Source: Bacillus luti (GTDB lineage Bacteria; Bacillota; Bacilli; Bacillales; Bacillaceae_G). From it: a stretch of 64,000 nt of DNA. A program made the translations under genes and the position numbers. Positions 10,874 through 22,669 of this stretch are shown here, piece after piece; the stretch's first letter is position 1; every line of letters starts with the position of its first letter. The DNA lies in the NCBI RefSeq assembly GCF_001884105.1, contig NZ_MACI01000093.1:62001-126000 (forward strand), written 5' to 3'. The notes beneath the pieces are model-generated. The model had not been told where the DNA came from and ran no database searches. It saw nothing but the letters and a program-made list of their open reading frames with translations.

Positions 10874-13018
10874 ATGTCAAGATCTCAAGAAATTTCTAAG
10901 TGGTTTCGTAATTTACAACATTCGAAAAAACTAAGTTGGATTTCTTACGTTGTATTAGGAGCAGTGCTGTTTTTTGCACTTATGAATAATGTAAAACCGG
11001 AGCAATTAGATGTTGAAATATATTCTATTGCGAAAAAGACAATCCATTCTCCTATAAAAATTGAAGATAAAGTTACAACAGACAAAAAGAAAAAAGAAGC
11101 GGCTACAAAAGTTGAAGATCAATATACATATAAAAGTGAGTACAAACAAAATAAAGTGGATATTGTGAATGACGTCTTTGCAAAAGTAGATGAAGTGGTG
11201 CAAGAGATAAAAGCTATTGGACCAGATGAACAAAAGAAGATAACTGATGCTGAGAAAGTGGACAAGCTGAAAAAGAAATTACCTGTTGAATTAACGAAAG
11301 AGTTATCTGATTCAAACTTACTGAACTTGATTAATGCGGATCCTAGCCAGTTAGTATTAGCGAAAGATGCAGCGGTTACAGCTATTAATAGTATTATGAG
11401 CGGGCATATTAAAATGGACGAATTGAAGGATGCGAAAGATCGATATGTAAGTGAGATGAATAGTGTTAATGTCGATAATGGTTTAAAGGAATCTATTAAG
11501 GCATTAGGGAAGTATGCGATCTCAGCCAACTATTTTTATGATCCAACTTTAACAAAAGAGAAGAGAAAAGCGGAGGAAGACTTAGTTCCGCCCGTTTATA
11601 TTCTTCAAGGACAAGTTCTTGTTAGAGAAGGTGAAACGATTTCAAGTGATATGTATAATCAGTTGAAATTAGTCGGCTTGTTAGAGAAAGGTAATAGCTT
11701 TCAACCTTATGTTGGTTTAGTGGTACTGATCGGTGTGCTACTATACTTTATGCATAAGCAATTTGAAGTGTTTTTACAGAGGAAACGAGAAGATAGACCG
11801 TACATTTTAGCGTATATTACGATTTTATCTATCACGATTGTTTTAATGAAGATTATTAGTTTATTTCAAAAGCTTGAATATGCAGGAATCGCATATGTTG
11901 TTCCAGTTGCGATGGGGACAATACTAGTAAAACTAATGATTGGTGATCGGTTTGTATTTTTAACAAGTATGATTTTTTCTGTGTGCGGAAGCATTATGTT
12001 TAATGAAGGGGTAACAAGTACACTGAATTATAGTGTAGGTATTTATGTGTTATTAAGTTCGTTATCAGTGAGTATTTTCTTGAGAGAGAAAAATCGTCGT
12101 ACGATGATTTTACAAGCTGGTATACTCGTTTCTGTATTAAATGTGGTCGTATTGGCGGCGTTATTATTATTACGTAATGGGAATTTTTCACCTCTTGAAA
12201 TTGGTACGCAATTATTAATGGCATCCCTTTCTGGAATTATCTCTTCGGTTCTTGCTATGGGGATTTTACCATATTTAGAGAGTGGGCTTGGAATTGTATC
12301 AAGTATGAAGCTGATGGAGCTATCCAGTCCGAATCATCCGCTTTTGCGTAAAATTTTGTTAGAAGCGCCAGGGACATATCACCATAGTGTAATGGTGGCA
12401 AACTTGTCTGAATCGGCTTGTGAAGCGGTTGGAGCAAATGGTGTATTAGCTCGCGTAGGGGCATATTATCATGATGTAGGGAAAACAGTGCAACCACGAT
12501 TCTTTATTGAAAATCAGATGGGGATTGAAAACCCGCATGATAAATTAGATCCTGTAACGAGTAAAGATATTATCATTGCTCATGTAACGGATGGGGTAAA
12601 GATGCTCGAAGAATACCATATTCCGCAAGAAATTATTGATATTGCGGGACAACATCATGGTACAACGTTACTTAAGTATTTTTATTATAAAGCGATTAAA
12701 GAAGATAAAGAAAAATATACAGAAGAGATGTTCCGTTATCCAGGGTCAAAAGCAACTTCTAAAGAGTCGGCAATTGTTGGTATAGCTGATAGCGTAGAGG
12801 CTGCGGTACGTTCCATGAATCATCCTACTCCAGATCAAATTAATAATTTAGTGCAAAGTATTATTAAAGATCGTCTGCAAGATGGACAATTTAGTGAATG
12901 TGATTTGACATTTAAGGAACTACAAATCGTTGGAAAAACGTTATGTGAAACGTTAAATGGTATTTTCCATTCGCGTATTACATATCCGGAACCACCGGAA
13001 GAGAAGGAGAAAGAATGA
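10874..13018 (+). CDS. pgpH: Cyclic-di-AMP phosphodiesterase PgpH (7TM-HD)
   Basis: 714-aa member of the 7TMR-HD family (B. subtilis YqfF), which degrades the second messenger c-di-AMP. One membrane segment near residues 22-40 precedes an extracytoplasmic Lys/Asp-rich domain to about 275. Seven membrane helices follow (about 280-480). The cytosolic HD domain has [11 protein letters not shown], the YYHDVGKT metal motif and GQHHGTTLL. Start ATG 10874 behind GGAGAGGAGAAGG. It overlaps ybeY by 4 bp (ATGA). Identification rests on the clear domain order. Confidence 0.94.
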   Translation: MSRSQEISKWFRNLQHSKKLSWISYVVLGAVLFFALMNNVKPEQLDVEIYSIAKKTIHSPIKIEDKVTTDKKKKEAATKVEDQYTYKSEYKQNKVDIVNDVFAKVDEVVQEIKAIGPDEQKKITDAEKVDKLKKKLPVELTKELSDSNLLNLINADPSQLVLAKDAAVTAINSIMSGHIKMDELKDAKDRYVSEMNSVNVDNGLKESIKALGKYAISANYFYDPTLTKEKRKAEEDLVPPVYILQGQVLVREGETISSDMYNQLKLVGLLEKGNSFQPYVGLVVLIGVLLYFMHKQFEVFLQRKREDRPYILAYITILSITIVLMKIISLFQKLEYAGIAYVVPVAMGTILVKLMIGDRFVFLTSMIFSVCGSIMFNEGVTSTLNYSVGIYVLLSSLSVSIFLREKNRRTMILQAGILVSVLNVVVLAALLLLRNGNFSPLEIGTQLLMASLSGIISSVLAMGILPYLESGLGIVSSMKLMELSSPNHPLLRKILLEAPGTYHHSVMVANLSESACEAVGANGVLARVGAYYHDVGKTVQPRFFIENQMGIENPHDKLDPVTSKDIIIAHVTDGVKMLEEYHIPQEIIDIAGQHHGTTLLKYFYYKAIKEDKEKYTEEMFRYPGSKATSKESAIVGIADSVEAAVRSMNHPTPDQINNLVQSIIKDRLQDGQFSECDLTFKELQIVGKTLCETLNGIFHSRITYPEPPEEKEKE

Positions 13019-13485
13019 GTTTATTAATCGATTTTATTGATGAAACAGAAGAAGTGAAAGAAGAATATGTGAATTTAATTCGTGAGATATTAGGAAAAGC
13101 AGCTCAAATGGAAAAAATAGAGGATGGCGCGGAGTTATCAGTGACATTTGTAGATAACGAACGCATTCGTGAGATTAATCGTGATTATCGAGATAAGGAT
13201 CAGCCTACTGATGTAATTTCCTTTGCAATGGAAGAAATGGGAGAAGGAGAACTGGAAATTGTAGGTGCAGAAATGCCGCGCATGTTAGGTGATCTTATTA
13301 TTTCTATTCCGAGAGCGAAAGAACAAGCGGAAGAGTATGGACATTCTTTTGATCGTGAACTTGGCTTTTTAGCATTACATGGCTTTTTACATTTGCTTGG
13401 TTATGACCACATGACAGAAGAGGATGAAAAAGAAATGTTTGGAAGACAAAAAGAAATTTTAGAAGCATTTGGATTAGGACGATGA
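13015..13485 (+). CDS. ybeY: Endoribonuclease YbeY
   Basis: 156-aa metal-dependent RNase involved in 16S rRNA 3'-end maturation and ribosome quality control. The zinc-binding signature [11 protein letters not shown] (H3xH5xH) lies near residues 122-132. The TDVISFAM motif is also present. It overlaps pgpH by ATGA and dgkA by ATGA, so three genes are translationally coupled. Full family length. Confidence 0.97.
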   Translation: MSLLIDFIDETEEVKEEYVNLIREILGKAAQMEKIEDGAELSVTFVDNERIREINRDYRDKDQPTDVISFAMEEMGEGELEIVGAEMPRMLGDLIISIPRAKEQAEEYGHSFDRELGFLALHGFLHLLGYDHMTEEDEKEMFGRQKEILEAFGLGR

Positions 13486-13835
13486 AAAAAGGAAAACTTA
13501 TAGATAGTTTTGGATATGCTATAGCTGGTATATTCTTTTGTCTTCGTCAGGAACGAAATATGAAAATTCATTATTTAGCCGCAGTCATTGTTATGTGCTG
13601 CGGCTTTTATTTCCATATTACGAAAATAGAGTGGACAGTATTACTTATTGTAATAGGAATTGTAATGAGTTTAGAAATGGTAAATACGGCTGTGGAAAAA
13701 ACAGTAGATTTAGCGACTACCGATATTCATCCGTTTGCAAAAATTGCAAAGGATGTTGCAGCGGGAGCGGTTTTATTGTTTGCAATAATAGCTGTTATAA
13801 TTGGTGCTATTATCTTTTTACCGTATATGGTATAG
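13482..13835 (+). CDS. dgkA: Undecaprenol kinase / diacylglycerol kinase DgkA
   Basis: Small integral membrane kinase of the DgkA family. In Bacillus it phosphorylates undecaprenol to supply the peptidoglycan lipid carrier. The 117 aa carry three hydrophobic helices and the conserved active-site stretch [15 protein letters not shown] (about residues 65-79). It overlaps ybeY by 4 bp. Lipid specificity is inferred from the Gram-positive homologue, not visible in the sequence. Confidence 0.94.
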   Translation: MKKGKLIDSFGYAIAGIFFCLRQERNMKIHYLAAVIVMCCGFYFHITKIEWTVLLIVIGIVMSLEMVNTAVEKTVDLATTDIHPFAKIAKDVAAGAVLLFAIIAVIIGAIIFLPYMV

Positions 13836-13845
13836 TTGCATTCCA

Positions 13846-13888
13846 AAGCTTTTCTTAAGCCTTGGGAGCGCCATAAGGGCCTTTAATG
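13846..13888 (+). other. Imperfect hairpin in the dgkA-cdd gap
   Basis: AAGCCTTGG and CCATAAGGGCCTT can pair imperfectly with bulges around GAGCG. No T tract follows. Nothing else is seen in the 99-bp gap apart from the cdd ribosome binding site. Confidence 0.25.
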
Positions 13889-13889
13889 A

Positions 13890-15231
<1,342 letters not shown>

Positions 15232-15243
15232 AATAGAGTAAGG

Positions 15244-15290
15244 CTGTAATCAGTGGATGGTTCGTTCGTCCGCTGATTATTGGTTTTTAT
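15244..15290 (+). repeat. bcr1-like remnant acting as era terminator
   Basis: TAATCAGTGGATGG, a GTTCGTT-type loop, then CCGCTGATTATTGGTTTTT. This matches the left-end hairpin of the full-length elements (TTTAATCAGTG...CACTGATTATTAG). The stem AATCAGTGGATG/CGTCCGCTGATT is 12 bp with two G-U pairs and runs into five T, so it can also work as a terminator. Confidence 0.6.
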
Positions 15291-15407
15291 GAACTTTGAT
15301 AAATTAGGAAAAATTTTTCTCACATGAAAATGGACAAAATGGGTCAATTTAATAACAACAAAGGAAATTGGTTTATAGGCTACGCTTATTGAGAAAGGTG
15401 GATTCTT

Positions 15408-15551
15408 ATGCTAGATTTTACCTGGAAGTTTTTCTCCAAAACAGGAAGCATTGAAACGTACTTGCTTTTGAAAGAGATGGAAAAAGACGTAAACGATGAG
15501 ATGGATCAACATGAAGAGGAGCTAGCGCATCTAGACTCTCCAATTTCTTGA
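15408..15551 (+). CDS. yqzL: YqzL family small protein
   Basis: A 47-aa open frame from ATG 15408 (GAAAGGTGG ribosome binding site) to TGA 15551, reading MLDFTWKFFSKTGSIETYLL and ending ELAHLDSPIS. Its size, sequence and position between era and recO match B. subtilis YqzL. The C-terminal half is acidic (about residues 23-40). The function is unknown. The conserved position suggests a real gene rather than chance. Confidence 0.88.
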   Translation: MLDFTWKFFSKTGSIETYLLLKEMEKDVNDEMDQHEEELAHLDSPIS

Positions 15552-15584
15552 CCCGTTTTGTTCAAACCTTGGATGGTGACGAAC

Positions 15585-16331
15585 ATGTTTCAAAAAGTTG
15601 AGGGCATCGTTATCCGTACGACAGATTACGGAGAAACGAACAAGATTGTTACAATATTCTCAAGAGAATTGGGTAAGGTAAGTGCAATGGCAAGAGGGGC
15701 GAAAAAACCGAAAAGTCGGTTAGCATCAGTTTCGCAACTTATGACACATGGTCAGTTTCTTATTCAAATGGGATCTGGACTTGGAACTTTACAACAAGGC
15801 GAGATTATTTCAACTATGAAAGAAATTCGCGAGGATATATTTTTAACTGCTTATGCATCATTTATTGTTGAGTTAACGGATAAAGCAACAGAAGATAAAA
15901 AACATAATCCATATTTATTTGAAATGTTATATCAAACGTTGCATTATATGTGTGAGGGTGTTGATCCAGAAGTATTATCATTAATTTATCAAACGAAAAT
16001 GCTTCCGGTATTAGGGATGCGCCCGTACTTTGATACATGTGCGATTTGTCATCAAGAAACAGATTTTGTCGCCTTCTCTGTCCGAGAAGGCGGTTTTCTG
16101 TGCTCACGTCATGCTGAGCAAGATCAGTATCGTATACCAGTGGGAGAAGCCGTTCATAAATTATTGCGTCTTTTCTACCACTTTGATTTACATAGACTTG
16201 GCAATGTATCAGTGAAGGATAGCACAAAAAAACAAATGCGTTTAGTATTGAATACATATTATGATGAATATTGCGGGATTTATTTGAAATCAAGACGTTT
16301 CTTAGAGCAACTTGATAAGTTTCAAATATAA
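15585..16331 (+). CDS. recO: DNA repair protein RecO
   Basis: Recombination mediator that, with RecR, loads RecA onto SSB-coated DNA. The 248-aa protein begins with an OB fold ([20 protein letters not shown]). It carries a zinc-type Cys pair CAICHQE near residue 149 with a further CSRH downstream. I use ATG 15585, behind GGATGGTGAC. The upstream GTT-TTG region would only add MFKPWMVTN, which contains the ribosome binding site itself. glyQ and glyS, which follow recO in B. subtilis, are absent and ccpN comes next. Confidence 0.96.
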   Translation: MFQKVEGIVIRTTDYGETNKIVTIFSRELGKVSAMARGAKKPKSRLASVSQLMTHGQFLIQMGSGLGTLQQGEIISTMKEIREDIFLTAYASFIVELTDKATEDKKHNPYLFEMLYQTLHYMCEGVDPEVLSLIYQTKMLPVLGMRPYFDTCAICHQETDFVAFSVREGGFLCSRHAEQDQYRIPVGEAVHKLLRLFYHFDLHRLGNVSVKDSTKKQMRLVLNTYYDEYCGIYLKSRRFLEQLDKFQI

Positions 16332-16336
16332 TTTTG

Positions 16337-16357
16337 GGCCGTATACGGTCCTTTTTA
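16337..16357 (+). terminator. Short terminator after recO
   Basis: GGGCCGT pairs with ACGGTCC (one G-U) with a minimal loop, followed by five T. Confidence 0.6.
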
Positions 16358-16435
16358 CATACTTTCTTTTTCGAATAGCATATTTAGTATATAATATTTA
16401 AGAGATAGTATAACTTTTTTCGTTGTGCATTAAAG

Positions 16436-17071
16436 GTGGTGATTATCATAGAGCTGAATAAACGGCAAGAACATATCATTCAGATTGTAAAAGATCACGG
16501 TCCTATTACAGGGGAATCAATTGCAGCGCAATTGGGTTTAACACGTGCAACGCTAAGACCAGACTTAGCAATTTTAACGATGGCTGGTTATTTAGAAGCG
16601 CGTCCGCGCGTAGGTTATTTTTATACGGGTAAAACTGGGGGACAGCTATTATCTGAAGCTGTTAAGAAAATTAAAGTACAAGATTACCAATCTAGACCGG
16701 TTGTAATTGATAAAAATGTTTCTGTATACGATGCAATTTGTACGATGTTTTTAGAGGATGTTGGTACATTATTCGTTGTAGATCAATCGACTCTATTAGT
16801 TGGTGTTGTATCTCGTAAAGATTTATTAAGAGCTAGCTTAGGGAAGCAGGATTTAACCTCTCTTCCGGTTAATATTATCATGACAAGGATGCCAAACATT
16901 GCGATGTGTCGCAGGGAGGATTCTTTATATGATATTGCGATGGAATTAATAGAAAGACAGATTGATGCGATGCCAGTTGTAAAAGATACGAAGCAAGGAC
17001 TAGAAGTAATTGGACGAATTACAAAAACAAATATTACACGTGCGTTTGTAAACTTAGTAAATAACGAATAA
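16436..17071 (+). CDS. ccpN: Transcriptional repressor CcpN (HTH plus two CBS)
   Basis: Represses gluconeogenic genes (gapB, pckA in B. subtilis) when glycolytic carbon is present. An N-terminal winged helix (ELNKRQEHIIQIVKDHGPITG to about residue 65) precedes two CBS domains (about 80-205). The printed start is GTG 16436, the first standard codon. However, the strong Shine-Dalgarno AAAGGTGGTGAT covers that GTG, so translation more likely begins at the following ATC or ATA (16445 or 16448), where spacing is right. It is followed by ppsR after 29 bp, the same pair as in B. subtilis. Confidence 0.93.
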   Translation: MVIIIELNKRQEHIIQIVKDHGPITGESIAAQLGLTRATLRPDLAILTMAGYLEARPRVGYFYTGKTGGQLLSEAVKKIKVQDYQSRPVVIDKNVSVYDAICTMFLEDVGTLFVVDQSTLLVGVVSRKDLLRASLGKQDLTSLPVNIIMTRMPNIAMCRREDSLYDIAMELIERQIDAMPVVKDTKQGLEVIGRITKTNITRAFVNLVNNE

Positions 17072-17091
17072 GTGTAATTTGTTTAAAGTGA

Positions 17092-17911
<820 letters not shown>

Positions 17912-17913
<2 letters not shown>

Positions 17914-17943
17914 CACATTTACCAAAGGTGAATGTGCTTTTTT
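17912..17943 (+). terminator. Terminator overlapping the ppsR stop
   Basis: AGCACATT pairs with AATGTGCT around TACCAAAGGTG, followed by six T. The left arm begins in the stop codon. Confidence 0.9.
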
Positions 17944-18280
17944 CGCTCGCGAGAAATGTGGTACTTGTTATCTTCGTAATAGATTATGGCAGAGTGGTTA
18001 TACTTATATTCTTCTGCTTTTTTATTATGTTAAAGGTAGGGTTTCGTTATCCTGAAATGTCAGATGAAAAAATAAAGGGATATGTAGCGTAGTTGAAGAA
18101 AATATATTATAATAAAAAATTGTGATAAAAACCTATATTTTACGTTTAGACTTTAATTTTTCAGAATAAACTAGGGATAGGATTTACAAAAAGACATGTA
18201 ATTACGTTAAATCGACAAAATCTATACAAGAAAACGCACATTATGGAAGGATTCACAGAAGGGATGTAGAATACAGAAAT
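17944..18280. other. AT-rich gap with no gene seen
   Basis: About 337 bp between the ppsR terminator and the broken yqxD. No open frame with a ribosome binding site, no clear hairpin with a T tract and no convincing promoter were found. It may be decaying sequence accompanying the yqxD lesions. Confidence 0.5.
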
Positions 18281-18740
18281 ATGCAAAACATCAATTAAGA
18301 TATTAGTTGATGCAGATGCATGTCCCGTGAAGGCTGAAATTGTGCGAGTTGGAACGAAATTTTATGTCGAGATTTTGTTTGTCACATCGTATGCTCATCA
18401 CTTAGGAAAACAGCAAGGCGATTGGATCTATGTAGATTCTGAACAAGATAAAGTTGATTTTTATATCGATCAACATATAAAAGTAACAGATCTCGTGATC
18501 ACACAGGATATGTGGCTTGCTAGTCTTCTTGTAAAAAAGGTGTATATGTATTGTCTCAAAGGAGGCACATTTGTAACGGATGAGCAAATGAATACAATTT
18601 TATATAGTAAGTATGTATCTGCGCAGTTACGCAGATAAGGGACTGATGTGAAAGGTCCAAAATCGTTTATGAAACATAATCGACAACACTTTCTAACAAA
18701 TTTAGAAAAAATATTGTCGAATTATAAAGGAATTTTTTAA
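18281..18740 (+). pseudogene. yqxD: yqxD (UPF0178), frameshifted and with a premature stop
   Basis: UPF0178/YaiI-YqxD family, which sits directly before dnaG in B. subtilis. From ATG 18281 the frame reads MQNIN then stops. Removing one A from the AAAA run at 18285-18288 gives MQTSIKILVDADACPVKAEI, the exact family N-terminus. Further on, SAQLRR is followed by TAA at 18636. The same frame then continues GTDVKGPKSFMKHNRQHFL to TAA 18738, matching the conserved RRKGxRTKGPKPF region with Lys changed to stop. The repaired length would be 152 aa, normal for the family. The GTG at 18327 could still express an open 103-codon fragment. Confidence 0.85.
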
Positions 18741-18778
18741 TTTATATCGAATACAAAATACGACACGGAGATGGAGTT

Positions 18779-20575
18779 ATGGGGAACAGAATTCCCGAAG
18801 AAGTTGTTGAACAGATTCGGACATCATCCGATATTGTTGAAGTGATTGGTGAATACGTTCAACTTAGAAAGCAGGGGCGTAACTATTTCGGCCTTTGTCC
18901 ATTTCATGGTGAGAATTCTCCTTCGTTCTCTGTTTCATCTGATAAGCAGATTTTTCATTGCTTCGGATGTGGAGAAGGTGGAAATGTATTTTCCTTTCTA
19001 ATGAAAATGGAAGGACTGGCTTTTACTGAAGCTGTTCAAAAGCTTGGTGAAAGAAATGGAATTGCGGTTGCAGAATATACATCAGGGCAAGGACAACAAG
19101 AAGACATATCTGATGACACTGTCATCATGCAACAGGCTCATGAACTTTTGAAAAAGTATTATCATCATTTATTAGTAAATACAGAAGAGGGAAATGAAGC
19201 ACTTTCGTATTTGTTAAAACGTGGTATTACGAAAGAAATGATTGAGAAGTTTGAAATTGGTTATGCGTCACCTGCTTGGGATGCGGCAACGAAAATTTTA
19301 CAAAAAAGAGGTTTATCGCTATCTAGTATGGAACAAGCGGGTCTTCTCATAAGAAGTGAGAAGGATGGGAGTCATTACGATCGCTTCCGTGGAAGAGTTA
19401 TGTTTCCAATCTATACGTTACAAGGCAAGGTGATAGCGTTTAGTGGAAGGGCGTTAGGAGATGATACTCCGAAATATTTAAATAGCCCTGAGACACCGAT
19501 TTTTCACAAAAGTAAATTGTTGTATAACTTCCACCAAGCAAGACCGTTCATTAGAAAACGTGGGCAAGTAGTTCTTTTTGAAGGGTATGCTGACGTACTA
19601 GCTGCGGTAAAAAGCGGTGTGGAAGAAGCTGTTGCGACAATGGGAACAGCTTTAACTGAAGAACAAGCAAAACTTCTGCGACGTAACGTTGAAACTGTTG
19701 TTCTTTGCTATGATGGTGATAAAGCAGGACGAGAAGCAACGATGAAAGCAGGGCAATTATTATTGCAAGTTGGTTGCCAAGTGAAAGTTACATCTTTACC
19801 AGATAAGCTCGATCCTGATGAATATGTGCAACAATTTGGAACTACTGCTTTTGAAAATCTTGTGAAATCAAGTATAAGTTTTGTTGGTTTTAAAATAAAT
19901 TATTTGCGTTTAGGGAAAAATTTGCAAGATGAGTCTGGCAAAGAAGAATATGTGAAAAGTGTTTTAAAAGAGTTATCGTTGTTACAGGATGCGATGCAGG
20001 CGGAATCCTATTTGAAGTCATTATCGCAAGAATTTTCGTATTCAATGGAAACACTTTTGAATCAATTGCACCAATATCGCAAAGAACAAAAGGTACAGCA
20101 AAAACAAGTAAAGCAGGTTTCTAAGCCGTCTCAAATTGTTCAAACAAAACCGAAGTTAACAGGTTTTGAAAGGGCAGAAAGAGAAATTATTTATCATATG
20201 TTGCAAAGTGCAGAAGTAGCCGTTCGTATGGAACCTCATATAGAAGATTTTCATACAGAAGAACATAAAGGGATTTTATATGAACTATACGCATATTATG
20301 AAAAGGGAAATGAACCTTCAGTCGGAACATTTTTAAGTTGGCTCTCTGATGAAAAGTTGAAAAATATTATAACTGATATTTCGACGGATGAATTTATTAA
20401 TCCAGAATACACAGAAGAAGTGTTACAAGGCCATTTGGAGACGCTCAGCCGTCATCAGGAAAAACTGGAGAAGATGGAAATCATCTTTAAAGTGAAACAA
20501 ATGGAAAAAACAGATCCTGTAGAGGCTGCTAAATATTATGTGGCATATTTACAAAATCAAAAAGCGAGAAAATAG
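18779..20575 (+). CDS. dnaG: DNA primase
   Basis: Synthesises RNA primers at the replication fork. The 598-aa protein has the N-terminal zinc finger (CPFH at about 41-44, then CFGC), a TOPRIM core (VVLFEGYADVLAAV, VLCYDGDKAGREA with the catalytic acidic residues) and a C-terminal helicase-binding domain. Start ATG 18779 (MGNRIPEEVVEQI) behind GGAGATGGAG. It lies 59 bp upstream of sigA, the classic macromolecular synthesis operon, but without rpsU, which is elsewhere in this window. Confidence 0.98.
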   Translation: MGNRIPEEVVEQIRTSSDIVEVIGEYVQLRKQGRNYFGLCPFHGENSPSFSVSSDKQIFHCFGCGEGGNVFSFLMKMEGLAFTEAVQKLGERNGIAVAEYTSGQGQQEDISDDTVIMQQAHELLKKYYHHLLVNTEEGNEALSYLLKRGITKEMIEKFEIGYASPAWDAATKILQKRGLSLSSMEQAGLLIRSEKDGSHYDRFRGRVMFPIYTLQGKVIAFSGRALGDDTPKYLNSPETPIFHKSKLLYNFHQARPFIRKRGQVVLFEGYADVLAAVKSGVEEAVATMGTALTEEQAKLLRRNVETVVLCYDGDKAGREATMKAGQLLLQVGCQVKVTSLPDKLDPDEYVQQFGTTAFENLVKSSISFVGFKINYLRLGKNLQDESGKEEYVKSVLKELSLLQDAMQAESYLKSLSQEFSYSMETLLNQLHQYRKEQKVQQKQVKQVSKPSQIVQTKPKLTGFERAEREIIYHMLQSAEVAVRMEPHIEDFHTEEHKGILYELYAYYEKGNEPSVGTFLSWLSDEKLKNIITDISTDEFINPEYTEEVLQGHLETLSRHQEKLEKMEIIFKVKQMEKTDPVEAAKYYVAYLQNQKARK

Positions 20576-20634
20576 CTTTTTTGACAAAGTTTTAGTATAA
20601 TGAATGTTTGTATCTCGCGTAAGGAGGGGAACAG

Positions 20635-21762
20635 ATGGCTGATAAACCAGCTCGTTCTAAACAAATTGAAACTGAAATGACCCTTGAGCAAGTGAAAGAA
20701 CAACTCACTGAGCTCGGAAAAAAACGTGGCGTTCTTACATATGAAGAGATTGCAGAACGCATGAATGGATTTGAAATTGAATCCGATCAAATGGATGAAT
20801 ACTATGAATATTTAGGTGAACAAGGGATTGACTTAGTTGGCGACAATGACAACGACGAAGGCCCTAATAATCGCCAAATAGCAAAATCGGAAGAAGAATT
20901 TGATCTCAATGATTTAAGTGTACCACCTGGGGTTAAAATCAACGATCCTGTTCGTATGTACTTAAAAGAAATTGGTCGTGTAGATTTATTATCTGCAGAA
21001 GAAGAAATTCGACTTGCAACGCGTATTGAAGAAGGCGATGAAGAAGCGAAACGTCGTCTTGCAGAAGCAAACTTACGTCTTGTAGTAAGTATTGCAAAGC
21101 GCTACGTGGGCCGTGGTATGCTTTTCTTAGACTTAATTCAAGAAGGGAATATGGGTCTAATTAAAGCAGTTGAAAAGTTCGATTATCGTAAAGGTTTCAA
21201 ATTTAGTACGTATGCAACTTGGTGGATTCGCCAAGCGATTACACGTGCCATTGCAGACCAAGCGCGAACAATTCGTATTCCAGTTCACATGGTTGAAACA
21301 ATTAATAAGTTAATTCGTGTACAACGTCAATTATTACAAGATTTAGGACGCGAACCATCTCCAGAAGAGATTGGTGAAGAAATGGATCTTGCACCAGAAA
21401 AAGTACGTGAAATCTTAAAAATTGCACAGGAGCCAGTTTCTCTTGAAACACCAATCGGTGAAGAAGACGACTCCCATTTAGGTGACTTTATTGAAGACCA
21501 AGAAGCAACATCGCCTGCGGACCATGCAGCGTATGAATTGCTAAAAGAACAATTAGAAGATGTGTTAGATACACTAACAGATCGTGAAGAAAATGTTCTA
21601 CGTCTTCGCTTTGGTTTAGATGATGGACGAACTCGTACGCTTGAAGAAGTTGGGAAAGTATTCGGCGTAACGAGAGAGCGTATCCGTCAAATCGAAGCAA
21701 AAGCACTTCGTAAGTTAAGACATCCGAGCCGTAGTAAACGTCTTAAAGATTTCTTAGAATAG
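20635..21762 (+). CDS. sigA: RNA polymerase primary sigma factor SigA (RpoD)
   Basis: Housekeeping sigma-70, 375 aa, with the short acidic region 1.1 typical of Firmicutes. Region 2 holds [18 protein letters not shown] and [18 protein letters not shown]. Region 3 follows, and region 4 has the helix-turn-helix [20 protein letters not shown] ending [15 protein letters not shown]. Start ATG 20635 behind AAGGAGGGG. A TTGACA and a TATAAT lie upstream but only 9 bp apart, so they do not form a normal promoter and co-transcription with dnaG is likely. Confidence 0.99.
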   Translation: MADKPARSKQIETEMTLEQVKEQLTELGKKRGVLTYEEIAERMNGFEIESDQMDEYYEYLGEQGIDLVGDNDNDEGPNNRQIAKSEEEFDLNDLSVPPGVKINDPVRMYLKEIGRVDLLSAEEEIRLATRIEEGDEEAKRRLAEANLRLVVSIAKRYVGRGMLFLDLIQEGNMGLIKAVEKFDYRKGFKFSTYATWWIRQAITRAIADQARTIRIPVHMVETINKLIRVQRQLLQDLGREPSPEEIGEEMDLAPEKVREILKIAQEPVSLETPIGEEDDSHLGDFIEDQEATSPADHAAYELLKEQLEDVLDTLTDREENVLRLRFGLDDGRTRTLEEVGKVFGVTRERIRQIEAKALRKLRHPSRSKRLKDFLE

Positions 21763-21771
21763 GTTCTGTTT

Positions 21772-21808
21772 AAGTTTACTTCACTTTTGTGAAGTAAACT
21801 TTTTTATT
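21772..21808 (+). terminator. Terminator after sigA
   Basis: AAGTTTACTTCAC pairs perfectly with GTGAAGTAAACTT around TTTT, followed by TTTTTATTTT. Confidence 0.95.
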
Positions 21809-22147
21809 TTGTTAATTTTTGTTAAAATTTAGCTATCGGCAACGATTACAATTTCTTGTAATTTATTTTACAGAATTGTCTTTTGATTTGCAAATGCTCA
21901 TTTTTCGATTTTTCGATTAATTTTGTTTATTCTATACAAAATTATATGTAGAAAAGTGAAAAATATGATGAGAAACGTTAATAATTATCGAAATAATAAG
22001 CGATATGACAACAAAAAACAATAAACTGAATTTATGGAATATTTTTAACAAGTGGTAGTTTACTCTTTTCTGATAGAGCGTTTTCAAGTACAATGGAAAT
22101 GACTGAATCATCTAACTATTTAGGGGTATAGAGGGGGGAGAAGAGAT
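21809..22147. other. AT-rich gap upstream of cccA
   Basis: About 340 bp, very AT-rich, without a gene. It must carry the cccA promoter; the nearest -10-like element is TACAAT near 22088, but I see no convincing -35. The ribosome binding site GAGGGGGGAGAAGAG precedes cccA. Confidence 0.5.
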
Positions 22148-22504
22148 ATGAAACGTAATCCGCTGATTCCGTTCGCTCTTATTGCAGCATTGGGTATTAT
22201 CGTTATGTTTGTATTTTCATTTCAGGGGCTAAATAAATCTAAAGAGTTAGCTGATGCAAAAAATGGCGGGAAGCCAGCACAAACAGCATCAAAACCAGAG
22301 GATATTGTGAAGCAAAGCTGTACGAGCTGTCATGGTGATCAGTTACAAGGGGCAGTAGGACCTAATTTACAAAAAATTGGTGGAAAGCTTTCGAAAGAAG
22401 AGATTCAAGAAGTTATTTCGAAAGGAAAAGGAAATATGCCGCCAAACATAGTTCCGGCTGATCAAGCTGCTAAAGTAGCTGATTGGTTATCGAAGAAAAA
22501 ATAA
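22148..22504 (+). CDS. cccA: Membrane-anchored cytochrome c-550 CccA
   Basis: Small c-type cytochrome of the respiratory chain, held on the outer face of the membrane. The 118 aa start with an uncleaved anchor (about residues 6-26, PFALIAALGIIVMFVFSF), then a Lys-rich linker and the haem domain with CTSCH (about residues 58-62) and a likely Met ligand in GNMPPNIV. It lies between sigA and trmK as in B. subtilis, and a terminator follows. The c-551 paralogue CccB would instead be a lipoprotein, and no lipobox is present here. Confidence 0.94.
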   Translation: MKRNPLIPFALIAALGIIVMFVFSFQGLNKSKELADAKNGGKPAQTASKPEDIVKQSCTSCHGDQLQGAVGPNLQKIGGKLSKEEIQEVISKGKGNMPPNIVPADQAAKVADWLSKKK

Positions 22505-22515
22505 AGTTCCGTATG

Positions 22516-22549
22516 ACAAGTCTTTTGCTTATGCAAAGGGCTTGTTTTT
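22516..22549 (+). terminator. Terminator after cccA
   Basis: ACAAGTCTTTTGC pairs with GCAAAGGGCTTGT (two G-U pairs) around TTAT, followed by five T. Confidence 0.9.
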
Positions 22550-22669
22550 CTATATTTTCTAAAATACGATGAATGATAAAGAAGTGAATTGTTGTTATAG
22601 GCTTGCAACAACTACTATAAATTCATTATCATGGAGACAGACTGACAAGAGAAGGAGTAATGGAAATAC

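Noticed and set aside
15862-16293. 143-codon minus-strand open frame within recO
   Set aside because: Shadow of recO, no ribosome binding site or recognisable domain.
20581-20601. TTGACA and TATAAT just upstream of sigA
   Set aside because: Both hexamers are perfect but only 9 bp apart, so they cannot act together as a sigma-A promoter.
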